Part shown: piece after piece, positions 8,691 to 18,103 of the stretch
Layout of the letters: each line of letters begins with the position of its first letter
Position numbering within the stretch: position 1 is the first letter of the stretch
Source of the DNA: Catellatospora methionotrophica
GTDB taxonomy: Bacteria; Actinomycetota; Actinomycetes; Mycobacteriales; Micromonosporaceae
Assembly (NCBI RefSeq): GCF_011297335.1
Contig: NZ_JAAOTJ010000001.1
Span: 930,001-994,000, forward strand
Direction: 5' to 3'
Length of the DNA: 64,000 nt
Position numbers and translations under genes: made by a program
The notes under the pieces: model-generated
Databases searched by the model: none
What the model was told of the DNA's origin: nothing
The model's input: the letters and a program-made list of their open reading frames with translations, nothing else

Positions 8691-11042
8691 ATGCACCCCC
8701 CTCTGCACGCGCTGCCCATCGCGGTCATCGGCATGGCCGCGCGGCTGCCGCAGGCCACTGACGTCGAGCAGTACTGGGCGAACCTGCTCGGCGGTGTCGA
8801 CGCCGTCAGCCGCACCGGTGATGGTCCGGCCGGCCCGGTCCGCACCGGTGGCCGGTACGTCGACGCCGTCGGGAAGCTGGACGGCGTCGAGCTGTTCGAC
8901 GCGGACTTCTTCCGGATCACCCCGGCCGAGGCGACGACGCTCGACCCCCAGCACCGGGTGCTGCTGGAGGTCGCGGCGCAGGCCCTGGAGGAGGCCGGCT
9001 ACGCGGGCCGGCGCGAGGCGGTCGTCGGCGTGTTCGTGGGCTGCGGCGAGAACCACTACCACCGCGACTTCATCGCCCCCGCCGAGGCCGCTGCCGGGCG
9101 GGAGCCCGACACCCGGATCACCCTCGGCAACGAGAAGGACTTCCTCGCCGGGCGGCTGGCGTTCAAACTCGGCTGCACCGGACCGGCGATCACCGTGCAG
9201 ACGGGGTGCGCCACGTCGCTGAGCGCGGTCGCGCTGGCCTGCTCCGCCCTGGCCGCCGGTGACTGCGACATCGCCCTGGCCGGCGGGGTGAGCCTGCTCA
9301 TGCCCGATGTCGACGGCTACGTGTGCCAGGAGGGCGGGGTGCTGTCCGCCCAGGGCCGCTGCCGGGCGTTCGACGCCGAGGCCGACGGCACCGTACCGGG
9401 ATCCGGGGCCGGCATCGTGGTGCTGCGTCGCGACGCCGACGCGGCGGCCGACCGCGACCGCCGGCGCGCGGTGATCCGCGGCTGGGCCGTCAACAACGAC
9501 GGCGGGTCCCGCGCCGGTTTCACCGTTCCCAACATCGCCGGTCAGGAGACGGTGATCCGTGCCGCGCTGGCACGGGCCGGGATGGCGCCCGACGACGTGG
9601 GATACGTCGAGACCCACGGCACCGGCACGGCGATCGGCGACCCGGTCGAGTTCGAGGCGCTGCGGCGCGTGTTCGCCACCCCCGGCCGGGCAGCCGGCAG
9701 CCTGGTGCTCGGCGCGGTCAAACCGAGCATCGGCCACACCGACGCCGCGGCGGGAGTCGCCGGGCTCATCAAGGCCACGCTGGTGGTCGAGACCGGCACC
9801 ATCCCCGGAACCCTGCACTTCGACAAGCCGAACCCGGCCCTGGACCTCGACGGTTCCCCGTTCACGATCACCGCGGCCGGCCGGCCGTGGGCGGCGGGCG
9901 TCCCCCGGGTCGCCGGGATCAGCTCGTTCGGGCTCGGCGGGTTCAACGCCCACGTGGTGCTGCAGTCGGCGCCGCCCGTTCCGGCCGCCGACCCGGCCCG
10001 CCCGCTGCAGGTCCTCGCGCTGTCCGCGCGTACCGACGACGAGCTGGAGCAGCTGCGGCAGCGCCTCGCGGCCTGGCTCGAACACCGGCCTGCCACCTCC
10101 CCGGCCGAGCTGGCCGACGTGGCGTACACCCTGGCGGTGGGCCGCGCGACGTTCCCGAAGCGGTGGGCCGCGGCCGTGTCGGGCCACGCCGACGCCGTCG
10201 CCTGCCTGCGCCGCCCGGCGGCGGCGGCGCGCGCGACCACCCGCTGGTCGCTGGCCGTGCACGGCACCCCGGGCGAGATCGCCACGATGGGGTCCCGGCT
10301 GCTGGCGCAGGAGCCGATGATGCGGCGCGAGCTGCGTGAGCTCGCCGGGCGCGCCGACCTCGACGGCCTGCCCGGGTCCGCGGCCGGTGGCCTGACCGTG
10401 CTCGCCGTCGTGCGCCTGCTGCGCCGGGCCGGGGTGGCCTACTCGCGGCTGGACGCCCCGGCCTGGGCGCGGCCCGTGACGCAGTGGCTGGCCGCGCCCG
10501 GCGACGCCGCGTCCCTGGCGGCCGCGCTGGCCGCGTGCGACGGCGACGGCGACGGCGGAGCCGCCCGCGAGGGCACCGGGGTCCTGCCGATCGGCCCGTC
10601 GTTCACCCTGCCGGCCGCCGTCGCGGCGGTGTGGCAGGCGGGCGTCGCCGTCGACTGGGCCGCCTACCACGACGGCGAGGCCCGCGGGCGGGTCCCGCTG
10701 CCGACCTACCCCTACACCCGGCGGCGTTTCTGGCTCGACCGGCCGCAGGCCGCGCCCGGCACACCGGCGGGCACGTCCCGGCCGGAGCGCACCGGCGCGG
10801 CCGGCGTGCGCGACCGGGTCCGGACGGTCTGGCAGGAGGTGCTCGGCGTCGACCCGGTCGCGCCCGACGCGCACTTCGTCGACGACCTGGGCGGCGACTC
10901 GATGTACGCCGTCGAGATCGGCGCCCGGCTGAACGACGAGTTCCGGCTGCGCCTGCCCCTGGATCTCCCCTTCATCGCGCCGACGGTCACCGCGACCGCG
11001 CAGGCCGTCGAACAGGCACTAGCAACGGAGGCAGACAAGTGA
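8691..11042 (+). CDS. type I PKS protein, KS-(vestigial AT)-ACP
   Basis: A 783-residue polyketide synthase protein. The ketosynthase spans about 8-425 with catalytic Cys173 (QTGCATS), His309 (ETHGTGT) and His349 (IGHTDAA). The usual GGTNAH motif is GGFNAH here. An ACP lies at the C-terminus with Ser737 in DLGGDSM. Between them, about 430-690, is a short stretch ending in a post-AT linker (LPTYPYTRRRFW) but lacking the acyltransferase GHSxGE motif, so no AT is functional here. An AT acting in trans would be needed, or the KS may condense acyl groups already on carriers. No AT gene was found in the window. The ATG at 8691 directly precedes the KS. The next gene overlaps by four bases. Confidence 0.92.
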   Translation: MHPPLHALPIAVIGMAARLPQATDVEQYWANLLGGVDAVSRTGDGPAGPVRTGGRYVDAVGKLDGVELFDADFFRITPAEATTLDPQHRVLLEVAAQALEEAGYAGRREAVVGVFVGCGENHYHRDFIAPAEAAAGREPDTRITLGNEKDFLAGRLAFKLGCTGPAITVQTGCATSLSAVALACSALAAGDCDIALAGGVSLLMPDVDGYVCQEGGVLSAQGRCRAFDAEADGTVPGSGAGIVVLRRDADAAADRDRRRAVIRGWAVNNDGGSRAGFTVPNIAGQETVIRAALARAGMAPDDVGYVETHGTGTAIGDPVEFEALRRVFATPGRAAGSLVLGAVKPSIGHTDAAAGVAGLIKATLVVETGTIPGTLHFDKPNPALDLDGSPFTITAAGRPWAAGVPRVAGISSFGLGGFNAHVVLQSAPPVPAADPARPLQVLALSARTDDELEQLRQRLAAWLEHRPATSPAELADVAYTLAVGRATFPKRWAAAVSGHADAVACLRRPAAAARATTRWSLAVHGTPGEIATMGSRLLAQEPMMRRELRELAGRADLDGLPGSAAGGLTVLAVVRLLRRAGVAYSRLDAPAWARPVTQWLAAPGDAASLAAALAACDGDGDGGAAREGTGVLPIGPSFTLPAAVAAVWQAGVAVDWAAYHDGEARGRVPLPTYPYTRRRFWLDRPQAAPGTPAGTSRPERTGAAGVRDRVRTVWQEVLGVDPVAPDAHFVDDLGGDSMYAVEIGARLNDEFRLRLPLDLPFIAPTVTATAQAVEQALATEADK

Positions 11043-11386
11043 CCCACCCCGCAGCCGACGCCGTCCTCGTACGGGGCCTGGACGTGACGGCCCGCATCAC
11101 CGACACGGTGGCGGCCATCGCCGCGCAGACCGACGGGGGCATCCTGCTGGAGACACTGATCGGCCGGTACGTCCTCAATGGCGACGCGCGGCCGGTCTGG
11201 CTGGCGATCGACGGCCGGCGCAGCGTCGAGCAGATCGTCGCCGAGGTCGCCGCGAAGACGGGCCATCCCGTCGACGAGGTACGCGAACCGGTGCTCGACC
11301 TGTGCGCCCGGCTGCTGGAGTTCCGGCTGGTCGAGGCGGTCTCGGCGGCCGACGCGGCCGGTATCGCGCTGATGGCCGCCGGATGA
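11039..11386 (+). CDS. PqqD-like (RRE-fold) protein
   Basis: A 115-residue protein that looks like PqqD and lasso-peptide B1 proteins. It has DGGILLETL, then YVLNG and VWLAIDGRRSVEQI, then a helix rich in Val, Leu and Glu. PqqD-fold proteins normally bind a ribosomal precursor peptide and present it to a modifying enzyme. I see no RiPP precursor, radical SAM or cyclase gene here. The GTG start overlaps the PKS stop (GTGA), and its own stop overlaps the next ATG, so it is translated as part of the carrier-protein operon. It may instead hold a carrier-bound peptide or a partner enzyme. That role is inference. Confidence 0.75.
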   Translation: MTHPAADAVLVRGLDVTARITDTVAAIAAQTDGGILLETLIGRYVLNGDARPVWLAIDGRRSVEQIVAEVAAKTGHPVDEVREPVLDLCARLLEFRLVEAVSAADAAGIALMAAG

Positions 11387-12357
11387 CCCGGGCGCCGCTG
11401 ACGCGGGTCGGCCTGCAGTTCGCCGGATACACCTTCCCCGGCGTGCTGGACCACGACCTGTTCGAGCACCTGACCGGGATCGCCCGTGCCGCCGAGGCCG
11501 CCGGCTACGACAGCCTGTGGACGATGGACCACGTGCACCAGATCGAGTCCGTCGGCGACCGCGAGGAGCCGATCCTGGAGGCGTACACGGCGCTGGCCGG
11601 GCTGGCCGCCGTCACGTCCTCGGCCCGCCTGGGCGTGCTGGTGTCCGCGTGCGGTTTCCGCAACCCGGCGCTGCTGGCCAAGATGGTGACGACGATCGAC
11701 ATCATCAGCCGGGGGCGGGCCGTGCTCGGCATCGGCGCCGGCTGGCACGAGGAGGAGTGCCGCGCGTACGGGATGGACTTCCCCCCGGCCGGGCAGCGGC
11801 TCAAGGCCCTGACTGAGGCGGTGCAGATCTGCCGGGCGATGTTCACCGAGCACCTGCCGCGCTTCGAGGGTGTCCACCACCGCATCGACGAGCCGCTGAA
11901 CGTGCCGCCGCCGATCAGTCCGCTCGGCCCGCCGATCCTCATCGGCGGCGGCGGCGAGAAGGTGCTGATCCCGACGGTGGCCCGGCTCGGCGACGCGTGC
12001 AACTTCTTCGGCGGGCCCGCCACGGTCGCCCACAAGATCAAGGTGCTGACCCGGGCCTGTGCGGACGTCGGCCGCGATCCCGGTGAGATCACCAAGACGT
12101 GGCTGGGCACCGCGATCATCGCGGACTCCGAGCAGGAGCTGCAGGACAGCCTGGAGCTGCTCGGCAGCCGCCTGCACCTGCCCGCGAGCGCCGCCCGCGG
12201 GATGGCTCTGTGCGGCTCGCGCGCCGAGGTGCGGCGCCAGGTGGCCGAGTATCGCGCGGCGGGCGTCGACGGAATGATCGTGACGCTGCTGAACCCGAGC
12301 GATCTCGACCACCTGCACGAGGTCGCGACGACCATCCGAGGAGTGCTCTGTGGCTGA
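11383..12357 (+). CDS. LLM-class (luciferase-like) F420/FMN-dependent oxidoreductase
   Basis: A 324-residue luciferase-like monooxygenase superfamily protein, a TIM barrel that uses reduced flavin or F420. Typical segments are AGYDSLWTMDHVHQ near the start, VLGIGAGWHEEE, and a C-terminal PILIGGGGEKVL block. Such enzymes in biosynthetic clusters perform oxidations, including hydroxylation of carrier-bound amino acids. It lies between the PqqD-like gene (four-base overlap) and a free carrier protein (eight-base overlap), which suggests that its substrate is carrier-bound. Whether it uses F420 or FMN cannot be settled from the sequence. Confidence 0.88.
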   Translation: MTRAPLTRVGLQFAGYTFPGVLDHDLFEHLTGIARAAEAAGYDSLWTMDHVHQIESVGDREEPILEAYTALAGLAAVTSSARLGVLVSACGFRNPALLAKMVTTIDIISRGRAVLGIGAGWHEEECRAYGMDFPPAGQRLKALTEAVQICRAMFTEHLPRFEGVHHRIDEPLNVPPPISPLGPPILIGGGGEKVLIPTVARLGDACNFFGGPATVAHKIKVLTRACADVGRDPGEITKTWLGTAIIADSEQELQDSLELLGSRLHLPASAARGMALCGSRAEVRRQVAEYRAAGVDGMIVTLLNPSDLDHLHEVATTIRGVLCG

Positions 12358-12610
12358 CAGCCCCGTCGAGATCCAGGCCGGGCCCGACCTGGACGCGCCC
12401 GCCGACGAGATCATCACGGCCGCGCTCGGCGAGATCCTCGAACTCGACGACGTCGACCCGCACTTCGGGTTCTTCGACCTGGGCCTGACCTCGGCGACCG
12501 CGCTGCGCCTGGTCCGGGTGCTGCGCACCCGCTGGCCGGACATCCGGATCATCGACGTGTTCGACAACCCGACCGTCGCCGACCTCGCCGCGCACCTGGA
12601 GCGGGCCTGA
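12350..12610 (+). CDS. free-standing acyl/peptidyl carrier protein
   Basis: An 86-residue carrier protein. The attachment serine is Ser48 in the motif FDLGLTSAT, where GLTS replaces the usual GGDS or GGHS; the serine itself is retained. It has the expected acidic helix II and a VFDNPTVADLA segment typical of carrier domains. The GTG start overlaps the LLM oxidoreductase stop by eight bases, so the pair is translationally coupled. It is the last gene of the rightward operon before the nucleotidyltransferase at 12658, which lies 47 bases downstream. Confidence 0.88.
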   Translation: MADSPVEIQAGPDLDAPADEIITAALGEILELDDVDPHFGFFDLGLTSATALRLVRVLRTRWPDIRIIDVFDNPTVADLAAHLERA

Positions 12611-12657
12611 CCCGCGCGCACTGCCCACCGACCATCACTCGCGACGGGAATCGCATC

Positions 12658-13500
12658 ATGTTCTCACCCGCACTCGAAGTGCTGTACGCACAACCGGCCG
12701 TGCTCGCCCCGCCGGACGTCTCCTTCGACGGCTTCCTGCGCCGCTTCCCGGGCCTGGCCGAGGCCGAGGCCGTCTGCCTGACCGGGTCGATCGCCGCTGG
12801 CTGGGGCAACACCTTCAGTGACATCGACCTGTACGCGTTCGCCGACACCGACATCGACCTGCCCGTCGACGAGACGATGGAGATGTGGCCGGGCAAGGAC
12901 CCGGCCCTGGGCCTGTCGTGGAACAGGTGGATCGGCGCCTACGGCGACAACCGCGTCGACCTCAAGGTCTGGCCGACCGCGACGCTGGCGGTCGTGCTGG
13001 ACCGCTACCTCGCCACCGAGGTCGAATTCGCCGCGACGAGCGCGAACTTCCAGGACTTCATCTACCGGCTGTCGGTCGGGGTGCCGCTGAAGAACCCGGA
13101 CTTCTTCGCGCGGATGAAGGACCTGCTCGACCGGTCGTCGTACCGGCGGGCGCTCGCGCGGGCGTCGAAGACCGAGGCGGAGAACGCCCTCACCGACGTC
13201 GCCGGCCAGCTCGACTCCGGCGACGCGATGACCGCCCGGGTGTCGGCGACCCTCGCCGCCTGGAAGATGGCCGATTCCAGCCTCGCCTTCCACGGCGAGG
13301 TGTGCCGGGGGCAGAAGTGGCTGCTGCGGCGGCTGGAGCGCACCCCGGAGTGCGGTATCACGGCCGACGAGTACCGGTCGGTGGTCCTCGACGGGGCGCG
13401 GCCGGGTGAGTCCGATGCCGACTGTGCCCGGCGGATCGCCCGGTGGACCCAGGCGCACCTGGTGCGGCTGGAGGACCGGATCCTGTCGAACCCGCGCTGA
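12658..13500 (+). CDS. nucleotidyltransferase-fold protein (Pol beta superfamily)
   Basis: A 280-residue protein with the nucleotidyltransferase signature: LTGSIAAGWG then DIDLY (Gly43-Ser44, Asp55, Asp57), with a third acidic residue at Asp101 (RVDLKVW). The metal-binding Asp triad therefore looks intact. Family members transfer a nucleotide to a hydroxyl group, as in aminoglycoside nucleotidyltransferases, so it could modify a cluster intermediate or provide self-resistance. The C-terminal 150 residues look helical with no motif I know. It has an ATG start, lies at the end of the rightward operon, and is followed by a strong hairpin. Its substrate is unknown. Confidence 0.72.
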   Translation: MFSPALEVLYAQPAVLAPPDVSFDGFLRRFPGLAEAEAVCLTGSIAAGWGNTFSDIDLYAFADTDIDLPVDETMEMWPGKDPALGLSWNRWIGAYGDNRVDLKVWPTATLAVVLDRYLATEVEFAATSANFQDFIYRLSVGVPLKNPDFFARMKDLLDRSSYRRALARASKTEAENALTDVAGQLDSGDAMTARVSATLAAWKMADSSLAFHGEVCRGQKWLLRRLERTPECGITADEYRSVVLDGARPGESDADCARRIARWTQAHLVRLEDRILSNPR

Positions 13501-13507
13501 CCCTGTT

Positions 13508-13553
13508 CACGGCCCGGGGCCGGCCGCTCTCGGCGGTCCGGCCCCGGGCCGTG
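13508..13553. terminator. bidirectional hairpin terminator
   Basis: A perfect 16-base inverted repeat (13508-13523 with 13538-13553, 14-base loop) fills the 57-base gap between two convergent genes. The stem is almost pure G+C with no U-run. It would serve both the rightward nucleotidyltransferase operon and the leftward trp/aminotransferase operon. Confidence 0.75.
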
Positions 13554-13557
13554 GTGG

Positions 13558-14348
13558 TCAGCAGGTCTCTGCCACGAGGCCCTTCATGAACAGCCGGTAG
13601 CCTTCCTCACCGAGCTCCTGCCAGGCGTCGAGGCCGGCCGTGCCGACGATGGCGATGTCGGCCAGGCCGCGCACGTTGCGCACGTCGGCGGCGGTCCGGA
13701 TGCCGAAGCCGAGCCCGAGCGGCACCGGCGTCGCGGTGCGGCACCGCTGCATGAACTCGGCGACGCCCTGCGACAGGTCGGTCTTGCGCCCGGTCACGCC
13801 CCGCCGCGCGGTGCAGTAGACGAAGCCCGACGCCTGGCGGCCGATCTCGTTCAGCCGCTCCTGCGAGTTCGTCGGCGACATGATGAACACCGGCGACAGG
13901 TCGTGTTCCCGAGCCAGCGCGGTGAGCTGCGACGCCTCCTCCAGCGGCAGGTCGGGCAGGATGAAGCCCTTCATGCCGGCCTCGGCCAGGCGGGCGCAGT
14001 AGCGCTGCGCGCCCATCTGGAAGACGCTGTTGTAGTAGCCCATGAACACGATCGGGAAGCTGAATCGCGCTGCGGCGCGGGCCGCGAAGTCGAAGTACAC
14101 CTCCCAGCCCATGCCGGCTTCGATGGCGTCGTGATTGGCTTTCACGAACGCCGGGCCGTCGGCGATGGGCTCGCTGAACGGCAGCTGGAGTTCGACCAGG
14201 TCCACCCCGGCGGCGTCCATCGCCTCCAGCATCGTCCAGTTGGCCTCCAGGGACGGGTAGCCGACGACCAGGTGCGTCATGAGCAGCAACGGCTTGTCCT
14301 CGAGCCGCCCCCGCAGGTGGCTTTCAAGGCTCGTGCCCGGCACGGCGC

Positions 14349-14352
<4 letters not shown>
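13558..14352 (-). CDS. trpA: tryptophan synthase alpha chain
   Basis: A 264-residue TrpA that splits indole-3-glycerol phosphate to indole for the beta chain. The catalytic acids are present as Glu54 (VELQLPF) and Asp65 (IADGP), and the GVTG loop is retained (RRGVTGRKT). Glu-Leu-Gln replaces the common Glu-Leu-Gly after the catalytic Glu. The GTG start at 14352 overlaps the trpB stop as GTGA, so translation is coupled. No trpC, trpD or trpF is nearby. Its position in a biosynthetic operon with a chorismate enzyme suggests a dedicated supply of tryptophan or an indole compound rather than housekeeping synthesis. It could also act as a free indole-forming lyase. Confidence 0.93.
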
Positions 14353-15629
<1,277 letters not shown>

Positions 15630-15641
15630 CAGCTTAGCGGC

Positions 15642-16778
15642 TCACAGACCCAGCAGAGCGGCGGCGTTGTCGTGTGTCAGCTTACGCCGCAGCTCCGGCG
15701 ACAGGTGGTGCATCTGGCGCTCGATGGCCTGCCGCGAGAACGGCCACACGCTGTCGGGGTGCGGGTAGTCCGACGCCCACAGCAGGTGCCCCTCGCCGAA
15801 GAACGGGATCAGCGACATCGCCACCTGGTCGTCCTGGAACGTGGCCCACACCTGCCGCTTGAACAGCTCGCTCGGCTTCGTGACCAGTTCGGCTCCGCCC
15901 TTGTCGGCCCAGAACTCCTTCGCCTCCCACAGCTGGTCGTGCAGGTGGTCCAGCTCCTGCACCAGCCACGGCAGCCAGCCCGCGCCGCCCTCGGCCAGCA
16001 CCAGCCGCAGCCCGGGGTGGCGTTCCAGGATGCCCCAGGAGAACAGGTCGACGAAGGGCTCCACGAAGTTGGACAGGAACAGCTTGGTGTTCTCGAAGAC
16101 GCTCGCCGCCTTGCCGGCGATGCGCGGATCCGGCTTGGCGAACGCCGTGATGTGCCAGGACAGGATGATGCCGCTGTCCTCCAGCGCCTGCCAGAACGGC
16201 TCCCAGGCCGGGTCGTCGAGCTTGGGGTCGATGTTGGCGACCATGAAGACCACCTGGCGGACGCCGCCCCGCGCGCGCAGCCGCTCCAGTTCGGCGAGCG
16301 CGGCCGCGGGCGTCTCCGGCAGCATCGGCAGGCCGATCAGCCGCTCGGGCGCCGCGGTGCAGAACTCCAGCAGCCAGTCGTTGTAGACCTGGTAGCAGGC
16401 GGCGCGCAGCTCGGGGTCGTCGGCAGCCAGCTGGTGCACCGGCCCGTAGATCACCTGCGTGGTGACGCCGTCGCGGTCCATGTCGGCGAGCCGGAGTTCG
16501 GCCACGGCCGCCCGACGCGGGCTGGGGTCGTGCATCCCGGCCCGGTCGAAGGCGTCGTACTTCGCCTTGACCGGCCGCTGCGTGCCGCTGTCCGCCGTGG
16601 GCATGCCGACCCAGCGGCCCCAGACCTTGCCGTCGCAGACCCAGACCGCCCGGCCGTCGCGCTCCTCGACCCGCGGCGCGCGGTCGAGCAGCGCGGCGGG
16701 CAGCCGCGTGGTCCACAGGTCGGCCGGGAGCTGGCTGAGGTCCATGTGATCGTCACAGGAGATGAGGGGCCCGGTCAT
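15642..16778 (-). CDS. amidohydrolase-2 family enzyme (ACMSD-like)
   Basis: A 378-residue TIM-barrel metalloenzyme of the amidohydrolase-2 family, which includes ACMSD and gamma-resorcylate decarboxylases. A metal-site start is seen in CDDHMDL (His11), with further ligands in SWHITAF and the final acidic residue in WASDYPHPDS. The common HxH at the N-terminus is HMD here, as in many actinobacterial relatives that carry only the first His. Plausible reactions are decarboxylation or hydrolysis of an aromatic or unsaturated acid, which would fit a chorismate-derived intermediate. It is one base from the DegT stop and 12 bases from trpB. Confidence 0.85.
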   Translation of the reverse strand: MTGPLISCDDHMDLSQLPADLWTTRLPAALLDRAPRVEERDGRAVWVCDGKVWGRWVGMPTADSGTQRPVKAKYDAFDRAGMHDPSPRRAAVAELRLADMDRDGVTTQVIYGPVHQLAADDPELRAACYQVYNDWLLEFCTAAPERLIGLPMLPETPAAALAELERLRARGGVRQVVFMVANIDPKLDDPAWEPFWQALEDSGIILSWHITAFAKPDPRIAGKAASVFENTKLFLSNFVEPFVDLFSWGILERHPGLRLVLAEGGAGWLPWLVQELDHLHDQLWEAKEFWADKGGAELVTKPSELFKRQVWATFQDDQVAMSLIPFFGEGHLLWASDYPHPDSVWPFSRQAIERQMHHLSPELRRKLTHDNAAALLGL

Positions 16779-16779
16779 A

Positions 16780-18060
16780 TCAGCCTCCGATCGGGGAGTT
16801 GGGCGGGCGGTAGGCGTTGCACACCTTGGTGACGGCCTCGACGACGTCGTCGCAGTCGGCCTCCGACAGCGTGATCGACAGCGGAACGTCCACCGTCTCC
16901 TTGAGCAGCGTCGCGCTGCGCTGGTAGCGCCGGATGGTGTCCTGCTCGGTCTCGTGCGGGAAGGCGAAGCGCCAGTTCCAGAAGCACCGGTTGTTCGGGC
17001 GGCTGGCGTCGCCGAGGCCGCGGGCCCCGATGCCCTCGGTGTTGAGCGCCCGCACGAACCAGCCGACCTGCTCCGGGGTGGCTCCCGGCAGGCGGAACAG
17101 CAGCGACTCGCCCAGGAACGCGTCCTCGGCGACCGGCTGGCGCAGCCGGATCGGCGCCAGCCCGGCCAGGCGGGAGGCGACATAGCGGAAGTTGCCCTGG
17201 AACGTGGCCACCCGCTTGTCCAGCCCGGCGAGCTGGTTGCGGGCCATGGCGCCGCGGATCTCGTCCAGCCGGAAGCTGAAGATCGGCAGGGTGAGGTCGG
17301 AGATGGTCGGCAGGACGGGATCGGTGTGCCGGTGCAGTTGCTGCTCGTACGCCCCGGACAGCACCACCGCGCGTTCGAACAGGTCACGGTCCGAGGTGAT
17401 CAGGAACCCGCCCTCGCCGGTGTTGATGCTCTTGTCCGACTGGGTGCTGAACGCGCCCGCCCTGCCGAACGTGCCGAGCTTGCGGCCGCCGAGGCTGACC
17501 CCGAGGGCCGGCACGGCGTCTTCGAACAGCGGGACGCCGTGGCCGTCGGCGACGGCGACCAGGCGCTCGACGTCGCAGGCGAAGCCGCGCATGTGCACGG
17601 CGACCACGGCCTTGACGTCCGGGGTCAGCTTCGCCTGCAGGTCCACCGGGTCCATGTGCAGGTTCTCGTCGACCTCGACGACGACCGGCTTCGCCCCGGT
17701 GAGCATGATCGCGCTGGGTGTCGCCGCGAACGTGAACGCAGGGCACGCCACCGAGTCGCCCGGCCGGACCCCGGCGGCGAACAGGGCCAGCGCCATCGCT
17801 GTCGTGCCGCTCGAGCAGGCCAGGGCGTACCGGGAGTCGAAGAACCCGGCGAGCTCCCGTTCGAGCTGGCCGACCTCGGTCTCGGTGTGCGGCCGGTTGT
17901 CGTAGCGGAACAGCCGCCGGCTCTTGATGGCGCGCAGCGCGGCGGACTCGTCGTCGCCGCAGAGGTCGACGTAGCCCTTGTCGTACGTCGGCCACTCCGT
18001 GGTCCGGGTCCGCTGGCCGCCGTTCAGCGCCAGCGACGCTTCTGACACTGGTTGTGACAT
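16780..18060 (-). CDS. DegT/DnrJ/EryC1/StrS-family aminotransferase
   Basis: A 426-residue fold-type I PLP aminotransferase of the DegT/AHBA-synthase/sugar aminotransferase family. The PLP lysine is Lys210 (TQSDKSINTGEGG), the PLP-nitrogen aspartate is Asp181 (FEDAVPALG), and SSGTTA binds the phosphate. Members aminate keto-sugars or cyclic ketones such as aminoshikimate. No sugar pathway is visible in the window, so a cyclic chorismate-derived ketone is an alternative substrate. The ATG at 18060 follows a good AAGGAGAG ribosome-binding site. It is followed after one base by the amidohydrolase gene. Confidence 0.92.
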   Translation of the reverse strand: MSQPVSEASLALNGGQRTRTTEWPTYDKGYVDLCGDDESAALRAIKSRRLFRYDNRPHTETEVGQLERELAGFFDSRYALACSSGTTAMALALFAAGVRPGDSVACPAFTFAATPSAIMLTGAKPVVVEVDENLHMDPVDLQAKLTPDVKAVVAVHMRGFACDVERLVAVADGHGVPLFEDAVPALGVSLGGRKLGTFGRAGAFSTQSDKSINTGEGGFLITSDRDLFERAVVLSGAYEQQLHRHTDPVLPTISDLTLPIFSFRLDEIRGAMARNQLAGLDKRVATFQGNFRYVASRLAGLAPIRLRQPVAEDAFLGESLLFRLPGATPEQVGWFVRALNTEGIGARGLGDASRPNNRCFWNWRFAFPHETEQDTIRRYQRSATLLKETVDVPLSITLSEADCDDVVEAVTKVCNAYRPPNSPIGG

Positions 18061-18103
18061 TCGCTCTCCTTCCATCCAAGGGGACTGGGTCACCGCGGCG
18101 CGT

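Noticed and set aside
11039-13500. Lasso peptide or other RiPP cluster
   Set aside because: A PqqD-like protein is present, but there is no asparagine-synthetase-like cyclase, B2-type protease, radical SAM enzyme or plausible precursor peptide.
16451-17387. Fused amidohydrolase-aminotransferase frame on the minus strand
   Set aside because: The open frame upstream of the amidohydrolase ATG at 16778 reads the DegT gene out of phase and is Ser/Arg-rich. The two enzymes are separate genes with a one-base gap.
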